Notes: a model not told the origin generated them from the sequence alone. DNA of 64,000 nt from Candidatus Lokiarchaeota archaeon (GCA_014730275.1 WJIL01000103.1:50084-114083); one strand, 5' to 3'. Shown: positions 44,795-54,538, counted from the first letter of the stretch. Translations and numbers: made by a program.

Positions 44795-45208
44795 TTATTC
44801 TAAAATCCGATATTCAACATGAAGCCCCTCGGCTTTCCACCAGATTTCCTGCAGATACTGTACATATCCTCGGGTCACTTTGTCCTCTTTGAATTTGTTA
44901 TCGCTAACACAGTCGTATTCCTTCGTTAAGCATTTCACGCACCAATGACAATCGGACCAGAGCTTGACCTGTGTATCTTCAAACTCTAATGATTGGATTT
45001 TGTCTAGTGCTCTCAGAATAGCCATCAGTTTCATTTGTCGGGATGTTGTTCCGCTTGAAGTTCCTCTATCTGAAATCTCGATTGATTCACCGGTGATAGG
45101 ATCTTCGTGCTCGACATTGTACTGCCACACTCCATATCCTGCGGTACAGTCACCGCTCGTGTACGCTTTGATGACCACTGTCCCATCACTCTGGTGGAAT
45201 AATGCCAC
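44795..45208 (-). CDS. RNase H-like protein lacking catalytic residues
   Basis: The length and order of motifs match RNase HI: first strand KAYTSGDCTAGYG, helix SRQMKLMAILRALDKI, third strand VKLWSDCHWCVKCL. In active enzymes these carry TDGS, MELMA and TDS. Here the first Asp is Ser (with an Asp two positions on), the Glu is Lys, and the protein ends at YRILE before the helix that supplies the last Asp. Only the central Asp is kept. It may bind nucleic acids without cleaving. Start is GTG 45208. Upstream is an AAATAAATA-like promoter element. Confidence 0.65.
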   Translation of the reverse strand: MALFHQSDGTVVIKAYTSGDCTAGYGVWQYNVEHEDPITGESIEISDRGTSSGTTSRQMKLMAILRALDKIQSLEFEDTQVKLWSDCHWCVKCLTKEYDCVSDNKFKEDKVTRGYVQYLQEIWWKAEGLHVEYRILE

Positions 45209-45325
45209 TTGGCTACATGAGTGTTATTTATTTCTGTTAGAAACGGTACGGGAGTATCAGAATTGAGTAGCAAAGCGGATTCCCCTCTAGCGAAAGGAAT
45301 TGAATTCCATACCTATCGAATTAGC

Positions 45326-45688
45326 CTACTCTTCTTCGTCTTCCTCAGTTATATTCTCGTAGTAGAAGATCATACTATCTGTGTCGTATCCAGCGAGTTC
45401 ATACTCTTCACTCATGCTGATTGCATCTACTGGACATGTATCAGCACACTGGCCACAGAAGAGACACCGGTGCTGCAGATAGATTATCGTTGCTTCATCA
45501 CGCCGCCCTTCCATCTTTATGGCTTCTCCGGGACAGATTCGCTCACAGGCACCGCATCCGATGCAGGTTTTCATATCCCATACAGGTCGCCCTCTGAAAT
45601 CCTTGGGCACTTCCTTACGTTCGAAGGGATATTTCAGTGTCGAGGCTTTTCGGAAGAGTTCTTTCAACGCATCTGTTAGCAACTTCAT
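45326..45688 (-). CDS. Complex-I-like subunit I, 2x[4Fe-4S] protein
   Basis: Two cluster motifs, CIGCGACERICP and CLFCGQCADTCP, make it the NuoI/FpoI-type electron-transfer subunit. It passes electrons to the small subunit (NuoB-like). It is the last gene of a four-gene minus-strand operon A-B-H-I (order on the transcript) in which the genes are separated by one to eight bases. An acidic tail (TEEDEEE) ends the protein, as in subunits that dock soluble ferredoxin (inference). Confidence 0.88.
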   Translation of the reverse strand: MKLLTDALKELFRKASTLKYPFERKEVPKDFRGRPVWDMKTCIGCGACERICPGEAIKMEGRRDEATIIYLQHRCLFCGQCADTCPVDAISMSEEYELAGYDTDSMIFYYENITEEDEEE

Positions 45689-45695
45689 CTCAAAC

Positions 45696-46658
45696 TCACC
45701 AGCGAATACCGAACTGTATCAGAATTATTTGTAGCACAGCAATTGGAATTGCATATTTCCACATGCCCTCTTCCATCTGTTCTATTCGTAATCGAGCAAA
45801 AGATGCCCGCAATACTGACAGTAGAACAACCACGAAGATCGTTTTAAGGAGGAAGCTGACTATAGGCGGGAGAAACAGGATTGGTTGAGGACCTCCAAGA
45901 TAAAGAGCTGCCGCTAGAGCTGATACCAGAACAATTTCTAGGTTCTTTCCTAATCGGATAAGAGCAAGCTTTCTACCACTGTATTCTGTCTTCCATCCTG
46001 CCACAATTTCTGTTTTAGCATGTGGAATATCAAAGGGGATGAATTCCAATTCTGCAAGTAGAGAAACAATCAGGACACTAAAGCCAATTGGTTGTAGGAA
46101 TATGAACCACATTGAGTTGTTTAACTGCCATTGTGCGATATTGCTAATGGAGAGACTTCCCGCAACAAGTGCCGGCCCAATCATTGCTAATCCCATCGGG
46201 ATTTCATATCCCACCATCTGCAGTGCAGCACGAGCACTCCCTATGGTAGAGAATCTATTCATTGAGGAATAGCCACCGAGAAAAATCACAATCATGATGA
46301 GTGTGAACATGAACATCATGATTAGCAAGTCCCCTTCAAACGAAATGATGCTGGTTGGTCCTGAAATTGGAACAAGAAAAAGTGCAGTAAGCGGAATTGC
46401 AAAGAATGCTATTGGGGCCAAACCGAAAATACGGCTATCAGCTGCATCCGGAGTTAAGTCTTCTTTCTGCAACAACTTGAGGAAATCAGCAAATGGTTGC
46501 AGGATACCTTTTGGACCCGTGTGTAGTGGTCCAATCCTTTTTTGAACACTTGCGACTGCTTTTCGATCTATCCATTCGTAGAAAAATGCTAAGAGGACTA
46601 CGAAAAGGATTCCCGGAAAAACGAAGATTTGAATCGCTGAGATGATTTCATTAATCAT
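45696..46658 (-). CDS. Complex-I-like subunit H (membrane)
   Basis: The 320-residue protein has eight to nine helices and the conserved segments VQKRIGPLHTGPKGILQPFADFLKLLQKED, PIGFSVLIVSLLAELEFIPFDIPHAKTEIVAGWKTEYSG (only partly quoted motifs VQKRIGP, FDIPHAKTE). It is NuoH/FpoH/MbhM-like and forms the quinone-site/proton-channel link between peripheral and membrane arms in relatives. It lies eight bp from subunits B and I. Confidence 0.9.
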   Translation of the reverse strand: MINEIISAIQIFVFPGILFVVLLAFFYEWIDRKAVASVQKRIGPLHTGPKGILQPFADFLKLLQKEDLTPDAADSRIFGLAPIAFFAIPLTALFLVPISGPTSIISFEGDLLIMMFMFTLIMIVIFLGGYSSMNRFSTIGSARAALQMVGYEIPMGLAMIGPALVAGSLSISNIAQWQLNNSMWFIFLQPIGFSVLIVSLLAELEFIPFDIPHAKTEIVAGWKTEYSGRKLALIRLGKNLEIVLVSALAAALYLGGPQPILFLPPIVSFLLKTIFVVVLLSVLRASFARLRIEQMEEGMWKYAIPIAVLQIILIQFGIRW

Positions 46659-46665
46659 TCTTGAC

Positions 46666-47139
46666 TTACTCCTCGATTTTTGGAGCCGTTTCAGGTTCCT
46701 TGTTTTCGTGAGTTTGTTTTCCTTGCTTCAATTTCGCAAGCAATTTCGTAACGCCATCGATTATTGCTTCAGGTTTTGGTGGGCAGCCTGGTACGTATGC
46801 ATCTACAGGAATCACGTGGTCGACCCCTCCACAAACGCTGTAACACCCTTGGAATGGCGCACCACTACTGGCACAGGTTCCAACCGCCACTACGAATTTG
46901 GGTTCAGCCATCTGTTCATAGATGCGCTTCAGCCGTTTTTCATTCTGTAGTGTAACAGGTCCAGTTACAACCAAGATATCTGCATGTCGAGGACTTCCTT
47001 TCAATACGGCCCCGAATCTCTCGAGGTCGAAACTCGGCATAAGAGCGGCTACTATTTCAATGTCACAGCCGTTACAACCGCCACTTGGAAAATGTAACAA
47101 CCAAGGACTAGATACTTGAGCCCATTGCAAAATACCCAT
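46666..47139 (-). CDS. Complex-I/hydrogenase small subunit (NuoB/MbhJ-like)
   Basis: ATG 47139 begins MGILQWAQ one base after the subunit A stop. The proximal [4Fe-4S] cluster is set by C22 and C25 in GGCNGCDIEI, plus C89 (GTCASSG) and C119 (PGCPPKPE). The CNGCDIE form is that of energy-converting hydrogenases (Mbh, Ech, Hyc), not the CC pair of respiratory NuoB/FpoB. This agrees with the hydrogenase-type large subunit at 55.2-56.5 kb. A further CYSVC (C99, C103) lies between. Confidence 0.88.
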   Translation of the reverse strand: MGILQWAQVSSPWLLHFPSGGCNGCDIEIVAALMPSFDLERFGAVLKGSPRHADILVVTGPVTLQNEKRLKRIYEQMAEPKFVVAVGTCASSGAPFQGCYSVCGGVDHVIPVDAYVPGCPPKPEAIIDGVTKLLAKLKQGKQTHENKEPETAPKIEE

Positions 47140-47140
47140 T

Positions 47141-47476
47141 CTAGGCAACTCTCCTATAGAATACCAACAGCCAGCTGGCCGCCAACAAAACCATAGAATA
47201 GATGATTGGTACCAATCCAACTGCAGGTGATGATGTAGCCAGCATGAATATCAAAACATCGAAGATTAGCAAGTAAATTGCATAGACCAAGAAGTGTTCA
47301 ATATCTATCTGCAATTCTTCTCTCGGAAAATCTTCTCCGCAAGCATACAGCTCCCCTTTTGCCCCGCTATCTTTAGACGAGACTTTGACTGATATTTTTC
47401 CGCTGTACCAGTAAATGACCAGGGCCACGACAATAGATATACTGAAGATAACGGGCAGTAATATGAGGGTCGACAT
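47141..47476 (-). CDS. Complex-I-like subunit A (membrane)
   Basis: NuoA-type: three hydrophobic helices with YACGEDFP in the loop after the first (NuoA has YECG). The ATG 47476 is used because the longer frame to 47506 adds a charged N-terminus. NuoA homologues are present in Nuo and Fpo complexes and absent from most hydrogenases of group 4, so its occurrence next to a hydrogenase small subunit is noteworthy. It starts the minus operon and faces the J-K-N-L-M operon across 186 bp. Confidence 0.82.
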   Translation of the reverse strand: MSTLILLPVIFSISIVVALVIYWYSGKISVKVSSKDSGAKGELYACGEDFPREELQIDIEHFLVYAIYLLIFDVLIFMLATSSPAVGLVPIIYSMVLLAASWLLVFYRRVA

Positions 47477-47662
47477 TCTATGCACCCTGTTTGAGAACAA
47501 TTTCAATGGTATCTTTAAGCTTGCGGTCCGGAAGCTCTATGAATCCCTGAAAAGGCTTAGTACTTATTTGATTTTGCTTTCGATTGAAAAGTCGGTTTTG
47601 AGAAGATTTTTATTCTACTGCTAGGCCTGCCGAATTAGCGGTTAGTAACGCAGGAGTTTGCC

Positions 47663-47917
47663 TTGGCATTAATGGATATCCCCCTCATCATCTTAATGAT
47701 TCTGGCTTTGGGATTTGCATTGTCAACGGTGGAGACAAGAGACCCCCTTTACAGCATCCTTTCCTTTTGTGCAATGTGCATTACAATTGGTAGCATATTC
47801 TGGATTCTGGCAGCTCCCTATGTCGCTATCTTTCAGTTGCTAGTGTACGCAGGAGCTGTTGTGGGGATTTTCCTTGCTGCTATTATGTTGACAACCCGAC
47901 AGGAGTGCATTGAGTAA
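47663..47917 (+). CDS. Complex-I-like subunit J, N-terminal part
   Basis: The 84-residue membrane protein has three helices with ETRDPLYSILSF and IFQLLVYAGAVVGIFLAAIML, matching the N-terminal half of NuoJ. TTG 47663 follows AGGAG with a six-base gap. The last stop overlaps the next start (TAATG). As in Methanosarcina fpoJ, the J function appears to be split over two genes. Confidence 0.82.
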   Translation: MALMDIPLIILMILALGFALSTVETRDPLYSILSFCAMCITIGSIFWILAAPYVAIFQLLVYAGAVVGIFLAAIMLTTRQECIE

Positions 47918-48204
47918 TGAAATATGATAAAATACAGATTGCGGGCTCAATAGTTGCATTGCTGGCAATTATCATTTTAGGCATATTTTTGATTCAAATC
48001 CCCTTCCCAGCCTTCGAATATGCAATCGCTGATGATCATCTGGTTGAGATTACTCAGCCACTGGGTGAGGAAATGAGCGAATTCATGTGGGGGTTCAGAA
48101 GTATTGATTTGTTGGGTCAAGCATTCGTTCTGTTTAGCACCGCTGCAGGATCCCTTGCAGTTCTAATCGGGATAGAACACATGGAAGAGGGAGAAACCGA
48201 ATGA
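47917..48204 (+). CDS. Complex-I-like subunit J, C-terminal part (MbhE-like)
   Basis: The 95-residue protein has an N-terminal helix, a polar loop (VEITQPLGEEMSEFMWGFRS) and a second hydrophobic helix DLLGQAFVLFSTAAGSLAVLIG. It matches the C-terminal portion of split NuoJ/MbhE proteins. Genes overlap by one base upstream and four bases downstream, typical of translationally coupled subunits. Confidence 0.75.
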   Translation: MKYDKIQIAGSIVALLAIIILGIFLIQIPFPAFEYAIADDHLVEITQPLGEEMSEFMWGFRSIDLLGQAFVLFSTAAGSLAVLIGIEHMEEGETE

Positions 48205-48515
48205 TTCCCTTGACATATTTCCTTGCCTTTTCAGCAGGATTGTACATCATCGGTATATACTGCTTGATATCCAAACGCAATTTGATTCGACTTGTCCTAG
48301 CAATTGAAATCCTGTTGAATGCTGCCAATGTCAATTTCATAGCTCTTTCATTGTTTTGGAATGAGGGGTTTGTCGACCCGTTTGCCCAGTCCTTAGTGGT
48401 GATTTCAATAACCTTGGCTGGTTGTGTGAGCGCTGCAGCCCTTTCACTTGTAATCTATGCTTACGAACACTATGGAACACTGAATGCACGAGAGCTCAGG
48501 AGGCTTCGAAAGTAG
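48201..48515 (+). CDS. Complex-I-like subunit K (membrane)
   Basis: The 104-residue protein has three helices with Glu in the second (LAIEILLNAANVNFIALS), as in NuoK/MrpC. It is part of the proton-channel region. The ATG overlaps the previous stop (ATGA at 48201-48204). The next subunit starts immediately after its stop. Confidence 0.9.
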   Translation: MIPLTYFLAFSAGLYIIGIYCLISKRNLIRLVLAIEILLNAANVNFIALSLFWNEGFVDPFAQSLVVISITLAGCVSAAALSLVIYAYEHYGTLNARELRRLRK

Positions 48516-49970
48516 ATGCTGACTCTACCACTCAACATACTATTCATATTCGCAGTGACAACTCCCGCGGTTGGCTATCTGGGAAACAAATATGGTTACA
48601 AGAACCTCTGTGGAGTATATGCTTTGATAGGTGTCTTTCTTGCTGGATATGCGGTCTATGATCTTTACTTGGTAGCCTCGGGAGGGGTGTATGTATTCCC
48701 ATCTGATTTTACACGCCTTTTTGCACATTTCAGAATCGATACGCTTGGCTTTTTCATGGCATTTATCCAGGTTGGTCTAGGTCTCCTTGCCACATTGTAT
48801 TCTATTAGATATATGGAAGAAAAATGGCCTACTCCACTCTATTACTCCTCGTTATTGGCAATGATAGGCGGAATGATGGGGGTGGTATTTGCTGCTGATT
48901 TGTTTACTCTTTTCGTTTTCTGGGAGCTTATGTGCATAAGTTCCTACATGCTTGTAGCATTCGATAGGGAGTGGGAACCAATTGAGGCCGGCTTGAAATA
49001 TCTCCTCATGAGTGCCGCAGGATCAGCGACTTTTCTTTATGGTATTTCTCTCATCTATGGTTTTGCTGGCTCTCTAGACTTCGTTACCCTTGCGTCAACT
49101 CTGGGTCAAGCCCCAATTAATAGGTGGTTCAATTTCACCTATTTGCTCATCTTCGTTGGCCTTGGTATTAAAGCCGCAGTTGTTCCTTTACATACTTGGT
49201 TGCCTGATGCTCACTCTGCAGCGCCAACTCCGATATCCGCAATGCTTTCCGGTATTGTTATTGAAACTGGCCTTTATGCCATGTTCCGAGTTTCCTATAC
49301 TGCCTTGGCCTCTATCCATGTAGAGTGGATGCTAATTTTAGCTGTCTTCAGCATTATTACCATGACTCTTGGCAATCTATCAGCTCTTCTTCAGAAGGAT
49401 TTGAAGAGATTGCTAGCATATTCCAGTATTGCCCATATTGGATACATGTTAGTTGGGCTATGCATCGGCACTGAACTGGCCTTAACAGGTTCTTTTCTAC
49501 ATATCTTCAATCATGCGCTGATGAAGGGTACAGCTTTTCTTTGCACCGGTGCGATTCTTTACCGGCTGGGGTCCAGGGATTTGGACAAGATAGGTGGCAT
49601 TGGAAGGAAGATGCCCATCACGGCTACTGCCTTTGGGATTTCTTTACTTGCCTTATCTGGCCTGCCAGGTCTCAACGGATTTGTAAGTGAATTGACACTC
49701 GTCCTTTCAACCCTTGAAGAGGACCTCTTATGGCTCGGTATTGCAGTAATCCTCAATACAGCCATATCAGCAGGATACTACCTACGAATCTTCCGTACAA
49801 TGATACAGTCGCCACCAACCGAGTTAGCTGAGGAAGCTGAAGAGGCGCCTGTAAGTATGCTGGTACCTATCTGTCTGCTAGCCATATTCATTGTAGTTTT
49901 TGGTATTTGGCCTGACATAGTGCTCGATTTGGCGAGACAAGCTGCACAGGGACTTCTGGCCGTAATTTAA
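48516..49970 (+). CDS. Antiporter-like subunit (NuoN/MrpD-type)
   Basis: The 484-residue protein has about 14 helices with MrpA/D motifs: VFWELMCISSYMLVAFDRE, AAVVPLHTWLPDAHSAAPTPISAMLSG, LQKDLKRLLAYSSIAHIGYMLVG and FNHALMKGTAFLCTGAIL. The Lys/Glu pairs of the channel are present. It is the first of three antiporter-like subunits. Identity with NuoN over NuoM is suggested by gene order, and is not certain. Confidence 0.88.
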   Translation: MLTLPLNILFIFAVTTPAVGYLGNKYGYKNLCGVYALIGVFLAGYAVYDLYLVASGGVYVFPSDFTRLFAHFRIDTLGFFMAFIQVGLGLLATLYSIRYMEEKWPTPLYYSSLLAMIGGMMGVVFAADLFTLFVFWELMCISSYMLVAFDREWEPIEAGLKYLLMSAAGSATFLYGISLIYGFAGSLDFVTLASTLGQAPINRWFNFTYLLIFVGLGIKAAVVPLHTWLPDAHSAAPTPISAMLSGIVIETGLYAMFRVSYTALASIHVEWMLILAVFSIITMTLGNLSALLQKDLKRLLAYSSIAHIGYMLVGLCIGTELALTGSFLHIFNHALMKGTAFLCTGAILYRLGSRDLDKIGGIGRKMPITATAFGISLLALSGLPGLNGFVSELTLVLSTLEEDLLWLGIAVILNTAISAGYYLRIFRTMIQSPPTELAEEAEEAPVSMLVPICLLAIFIVVFGIWPDIVLDLARQAAQGLLAVI

Positions 49971-49984
49971 CGGAGAGATAACAA

Positions 49985-52018
49985 ATGCTAATTGATATCA
50001 ATATACTTGCTTGGTTCACTTGGATATTCCCGCTAGTAGGTGCAGGTATCTCTCTGCTCCTATCCAAAAAGAATCATCGATTTAGCGCCTATGGGGCTGT
50101 GTTATTCGGGTTCTTAGGATTCCTCATGGCATTTCTGATGCTTCCGGAGGTTTTCCATCCTGAAGCTATCAATAATACCGCGTTCTGGGTATCACTGCCC
50201 GGCGGTGTATCTGTGCCTATAGGCATGCTCGTTGATCCACTTACAATTATCTTGGCCAATATTGTCAGTTTTCTGGCTTTCCTCATACTTGTTTACTCTG
50301 TCAAATATGTTGAACATGAACCAGGAAAAACAAGGTACTGGTTCTTCATGTCTCTATTCATCGGCAGCATGCTACTGCTTGTGATGGCGGACAACTTGAT
50401 TCTCCTATTCGTGGGCTGGAAGATGGTTGGCGTATGCAGTTATGCACTTATCGGCCATTACTACAGCGACGAAAAAGAACATTGGATTGGAGGTCCAGAG
50501 CCGTTTTCTTTCCAGAAGCCTTCAAGGGCGGGACTGAAAGCTCTACTGGTTACGACCTTCGGAGACGTTTCGCTTCTTGGCGGAATGATTCTCATCTACA
50601 TGTATTCGGGAACATTCAACTTCATTCAGCTCTATGAGACGGTCTCCACTTGGGTTCCTGCTATGGCGGCTGATCCCGGAGTACTGACGCTTGCATCTGT
50701 TCTGGTTCTTGGTGGTCCAATTGCAAAATCGGCCCAATTCCCACTCCATGAATGGTTGCCTGAAGCCATGGCTGGTCCAACCCCTGTATCTGCATTGATA
50801 CACGCAGCAACAATGGTGAAGGCTGGTGTGTATTTCGTTGCTCGAATGGCACCAATCTTCTTCTACGGTTATTGGATTGGTGGTTTCTCTGAAGCTGGAA
50901 CCTTCTTCTTGATTACAGCAGCAGTTGGAGGTTTCACTGCTTTTCTAACTGGCACTCAAGCTATGGTGGCTCTTGAACTGAAAAAGGTACTCGCCTTCTC
51001 AACCATGAGCCAAATCGGGTATATGATTCTTGGTCTGGGTGTGGCAGGTTTGAGCCCCGAAGCACTTACTGGTGGCCTTACAGCAGGCATTTTCCATCTT
51101 GTAAGTCATGGTATTTTCAAGGCAGCACTATTCCTTACTGCCGGTTTCATTCTTCACGCTACAGGCACCATCTATATGTCTGAAATGAATCTTTCACGAA
51201 CCCGGACGAAACTGACGTGGGCTGCGATGTGGATAGTAACACTGTCCTTAATGGGGGTTCCACCGCTATCAGGATTCTGGAGTAAAGAAGAAATTCTGAC
51301 TGTCTGTCTTGACGGCGGTCATTTCATTCTGTTTGCCTTTGCATTATCAACAGTTGCAATCACAGCGTTCTACTCGGTTCGATTTATGGGAATGGTATTC
51401 CATGGTCCCCAAGAGGAGAGCTCTTCTCATCACGAGGCTGACCGAATAATGCTCACTCCCTATGCTCTTCTTGCGATCCTTACATTGGGGCTTGGGATAA
51501 TCGGTCCTTGGTTTGGTGAAGGACTGCATCACATATTCGAGGAGTATTTTGTTCACACACTCGGATTCGAAGTGGTTGCAGAATCCACAGCTATAACCCC
51601 ATCAATGGCTCTTTCTGAAACAATACCCTTCTTGATGCCCATTCTTTCAATCTCGATGCTTGCTCTTGGAGCACTTCCTGCTTACAGGTTGTATGTTTCA
51701 AGAAAGAGTAATCCAAAGGATATCGTTGGCGAGGACGGCATCCTGAAAAAACTCCATTCTTTTCTTTGGAACCGTTGGTACATCAACGCAGCATACTTGG
51801 CGATAGTTGACGGAATAATGGCTATGCGAGAACCACTGAAGAAGTATGTTGAACGACCCATTGATCGAGCTTTGAATGACGGTATTCCTAATCTCTTCTC
51901 TGCGATAAGTAATAAGGTGAGGAAAATCCAAACAGGAAACTTCTCACTCAATATGCTCTATGTATTCGCTTTCTTGGTATTGGCTGGAATCGTACTCCTA
52001 TTTACGGGGGTGCCCTGA
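49985..52018 (+). CDS. Antiporter-like subunit with C-terminal lateral helix (NuoL-type)
   Basis: At 677 residues it is the longest of the three. GGPIAKSAQFPLHEWLPEAMAGPTPVSALIHAATMVKAGVY and KKVLAFSTMSQIGYMILGLG are NuoL-type. The C-terminal 150 residues, with SFLWNRWYIN and a terminal helix, correspond to the NuoL extension that spans the membrane arm. It follows the NuoN-like gene by 14 bp and abuts the next at 52018/52019. Confidence 0.9.
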   Translation: MLIDINILAWFTWIFPLVGAGISLLLSKKNHRFSAYGAVLFGFLGFLMAFLMLPEVFHPEAINNTAFWVSLPGGVSVPIGMLVDPLTIILANIVSFLAFLILVYSVKYVEHEPGKTRYWFFMSLFIGSMLLLVMADNLILLFVGWKMVGVCSYALIGHYYSDEKEHWIGGPEPFSFQKPSRAGLKALLVTTFGDVSLLGGMILIYMYSGTFNFIQLYETVSTWVPAMAADPGVLTLASVLVLGGPIAKSAQFPLHEWLPEAMAGPTPVSALIHAATMVKAGVYFVARMAPIFFYGYWIGGFSEAGTFFLITAAVGGFTAFLTGTQAMVALELKKVLAFSTMSQIGYMILGLGVAGLSPEALTGGLTAGIFHLVSHGIFKAALFLTAGFILHATGTIYMSEMNLSRTRTKLTWAAMWIVTLSLMGVPPLSGFWSKEEILTVCLDGGHFILFAFALSTVAITAFYSVRFMGMVFHGPQEESSSHHEADRIMLTPYALLAILTLGLGIIGPWFGEGLHHIFEEYFVHTLGFEVVAESTAITPSMALSETIPFLMPILSISMLALGALPAYRLYVSRKSNPKDIVGEDGILKKLHSFLWNRWYINAAYLAIVDGIMAMREPLKKYVERPIDRALNDGIPNLFSAISNKVRKIQTGNFSLNMLYVFAFLVLAGIVLLFTGVP

Positions 52019-53506
52019 ATGGAGATTCCATTCTTACTGCTTCAGACGGTGCTCATTCCAGCAGTCTCTGTACCGATTATGGGATTGCTTGGCAAGAAAA
52101 TAGGCAAACGAGTTGGCTGGATTGTAACCGCAGTTCTAGCATACACAACCTTTCTCCTCCTCCTTGGAGGTGTAGATTACTGGGTCAGTGGATCTGCACT
52201 CAGCGAACAGTATTTCTGGAGCACAGCACTCTTCGATATCGAGTTCGGATTCTTGGCTGATGGTCTCAGCTATCCTGTTGCCATCATCATGAATATACTA
52301 TCAATGACGCTTGCTGTGTATTCGATTCGATATGTTGAACATGCCATTGAGGAGCTCTATGGTGATGGGAATGAAGGCATGAATGGGCTTTACTATGGGC
52401 TTTTCATGTTCTTCCCGACCGGACTTGTGGGAATGTCATTGGCAACGAACCTGATTGAAATCTACTTATTCCTCGACGTTTTACTGATTCCTCTCTACTT
52501 CATCATAAGCTATTTTGGACTCGTAAAGCGACATCGAATTGCAACCATGGTCTTCCTATGGGGTTTCATTGGCGGCTCATTCTTTCTCATAGGCTCTGTA
52601 ATGGTATACTCACAGATTGGGAGCCTCATGATCAGAGATTTACCAGCTCTCGCAGGGTCGCCTCTAGCATTCTGGGCAGCGATATTCATGCTCATAGGGA
52701 TTCTCACGAAAATGGCTGCTTTCGGTTTTCATGTGTGGCTACCTTGGGTGCATTCAGGGGCTCCAACACCTGTATCTGGTATATTGACTGTCGTTGTTGG
52801 TATCATGAGCTACTTGCTAGGCAGGATATTTGTCCAGAATCTGGCAACTGTTATCCAAGCGCTGTCAACACCACTCATGATTTGGGCATTGATTACTATG
52901 CTCTACGGTGGTCTGCTAACCCTTGCCCAAGATGATATCAAACGTTTGTATGCTTGTTCGACAATAAGCCAGACTGCATACTCCCTTCTGGGATTGGCAA
53001 CTCTTACGACCACGGGAGCCGCTGGAGGTGTATTCTATTTCCTTAGCCATTCCCTCGGCAAGGTCATACTATTCTCCGCTGCTGGGATGGTGATGATCAA
53101 GACCGATGTTAGAGACATCAACAAGATGGGAGGACTTGCGAAGAAGATGCCACTTACGGCGACCCTTTGTGTGATGGGTTCTCTAATTCTATCTGCGATT
53201 CCACCATTCAGTGGTTTGCAGGCGGAGTGGATTATGTTCATCGGTATTTTTGAACAAGGTATCGCTGCGGGCACTCTTCTCAACATAGCAATACCGGTAG
53301 CTGGGATATTCATCACCTTCATTTCCAGTGTCTATACTTTCTGGCCGGTGATGCGGATATTCTTCGGTCCCCTGCCTAAATCACTGGAAGATGTTGAAGA
53401 AGCACCACTATCAATGATTGGACCAACTGCGATTCTTGCTCTGATTTCCCTCTTATTTGGTATCTACCCCGAGTTGGTCATGCGGTTCCTATCGGCCGCG
53501 TTCTAA
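52019..53506 (+). CDS. Antiporter-like subunit (NuoM-type)
   Basis: The 495-residue protein has FGFHVWLPWVHSGAPTPVSGILTVVVGIMSYLLGR and DDIKRLYACSTISQTAYSLLGLAT, NuoM-like. It ends the plus operon. A strong hairpin terminator lies 24 bp after the stop. Together with L and N it provides three putative ion channels. Confidence 0.9.
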   Translation: MEIPFLLLQTVLIPAVSVPIMGLLGKKIGKRVGWIVTAVLAYTTFLLLLGGVDYWVSGSALSEQYFWSTALFDIEFGFLADGLSYPVAIIMNILSMTLAVYSIRYVEHAIEELYGDGNEGMNGLYYGLFMFFPTGLVGMSLATNLIEIYLFLDVLLIPLYFIISYFGLVKRHRIATMVFLWGFIGGSFFLIGSVMVYSQIGSLMIRDLPALAGSPLAFWAAIFMLIGILTKMAAFGFHVWLPWVHSGAPTPVSGILTVVVGIMSYLLGRIFVQNLATVIQALSTPLMIWALITMLYGGLLTLAQDDIKRLYACSTISQTAYSLLGLATLTTTGAAGGVFYFLSHSLGKVILFSAAGMVMIKTDVRDINKMGGLAKKMPLTATLCVMGSLILSAIPPFSGLQAEWIMFIGIFEQGIAAGTLLNIAIPVAGIFITFISSVYTFWPVMRIFFGPLPKSLEDVEEAPLSMIGPTAILALISLLFGIYPELVMRFLSAAF

Positions 53507-53529
53507 GATTCAGTGAGAAGCACAGTGCT

Positions 53530-53560
53530 GGGGCTCTATCTTGAGCCCCTCATTCTTTCT
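53530..53560 (+). terminator. Hairpin terminator after the NuoM-like gene
   Basis: GGGGCTC (53530-53536) and GAGCCCC (53543-53549) form a 7-bp stem with loop tatctt, followed by T-rich sequence. It separates the antiporter genes from the Kor genes. Confidence 0.65.
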
Positions 53561-53692
53561 TTGCATCAGTTTCTGCTTCATAGATTCTGCTGCTGTTTCT
53601 GGATGTGTTCAATGATATACCACATCAACAAGTCTTTTATCCCGGAGGTCTTGTAGCCCAATTGTCAGTAAAAGAGAGTCTGAGGCAAAGAT

Positions 53693-54538
53693 ATGACCCA
53701 AGCACACACTCAAACACTCAAGCACCCAATGGCGAAGTACATACGAGAGGATCGCCAACCATGGATCTATTGCCCTGGATGCAGTATTGGCATTGTCACC
53801 AATATGGTTGCACGGGCAATTGATAATCTTGGCTTGAATTACCATGATGTGGTAGTCGTCTCAGGTATCGGTTGCACTGGACGTACTTCCGGGTATTTTG
53901 AAACCGGCTCTTTCCATACCACCCATGGCCGGGCTATTGCCTTTGCCAGTGGTGTGAAGATAGCCAATCCTGACCTGGAAGTGATTGTCGTTTCTGGAGA
54001 TGGAGACATTGCAGCAATCGGAGGTAACCATCTCATCCATGCTTGCCGCCGAAATGTCGACATAACCGTCGTATGTGTTAACAACTTCAACTACGGTATG
54101 ACAGGTGGCCAGTTCGGACCGACAACCGAGCATGAGAGATACACTCAGACCTCGCCAAAACCGATTGGCAATATCGAACATCCTTTCAACCTTGTGAAGC
54201 TGGCTGCATCGTCTGGAGCCACATTTGTTTCACGATGGACTGCCGTACAGGCTCGACGTGCTACCCAGTCGATTGAGAAGGGCATTGCGAAAGACGGTTT
54301 CTCCTTTATCGAGATTGTTGGCGCTTGTCCCACTGCTTATGGCAGGCGAAATGACATGGGCGCCGGTGTTGAAATGCACAGACATCTTCTTGAGGTGGCT
54401 GAGATACAGAATGGACTTCCTCCACATGAAGCAGAGCTCGATTACGATAACAGAATCATCTGTGGAGAATTCGTAAACATAGAGAAGCCTGAATATACTG
54501 ACATATTGAAAGCTGCTCGTCAAAAGGTAGATGGGTGA
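53693..54538 (+). CDS. 2-oxoacid:ferredoxin oxidoreductase, beta subunit
   Basis: The ThDP-binding subunit has IYCPGCSIGIVTNM near the N-terminus, VVSGDGDIAAIGGNH and VNNFNYGMTGGQFGPTT. C-terminal GACPTAYGRRNDMG is KorB/VorB-like. No alpha subunit is adjacent. The four-base GTGA overlap with the gamma gene indicates coupling. It is distinct from the korB at 23.0 kb, which is the partner of a fused gamma-alpha subunit. Confidence 0.9.
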   Translation: MTQAHTQTLKHPMAKYIREDRQPWIYCPGCSIGIVTNMVARAIDNLGLNYHDVVVVSGIGCTGRTSGYFETGSFHTTHGRAIAFASGVKIANPDLEVIVVSGDGDIAAIGGNHLIHACRRNVDITVVCVNNFNYGMTGGQFGPTTEHERYTQTSPKPIGNIEHPFNLVKLAASSGATFVSRWTAVQARRATQSIEKGIAKDGFSFIEIVGACPTAYGRRNDMGAGVEMHRHLLEVAEIQNGLPPHEAELDYDNRIICGEFVNIEKPEYTDILKAARQKVDG

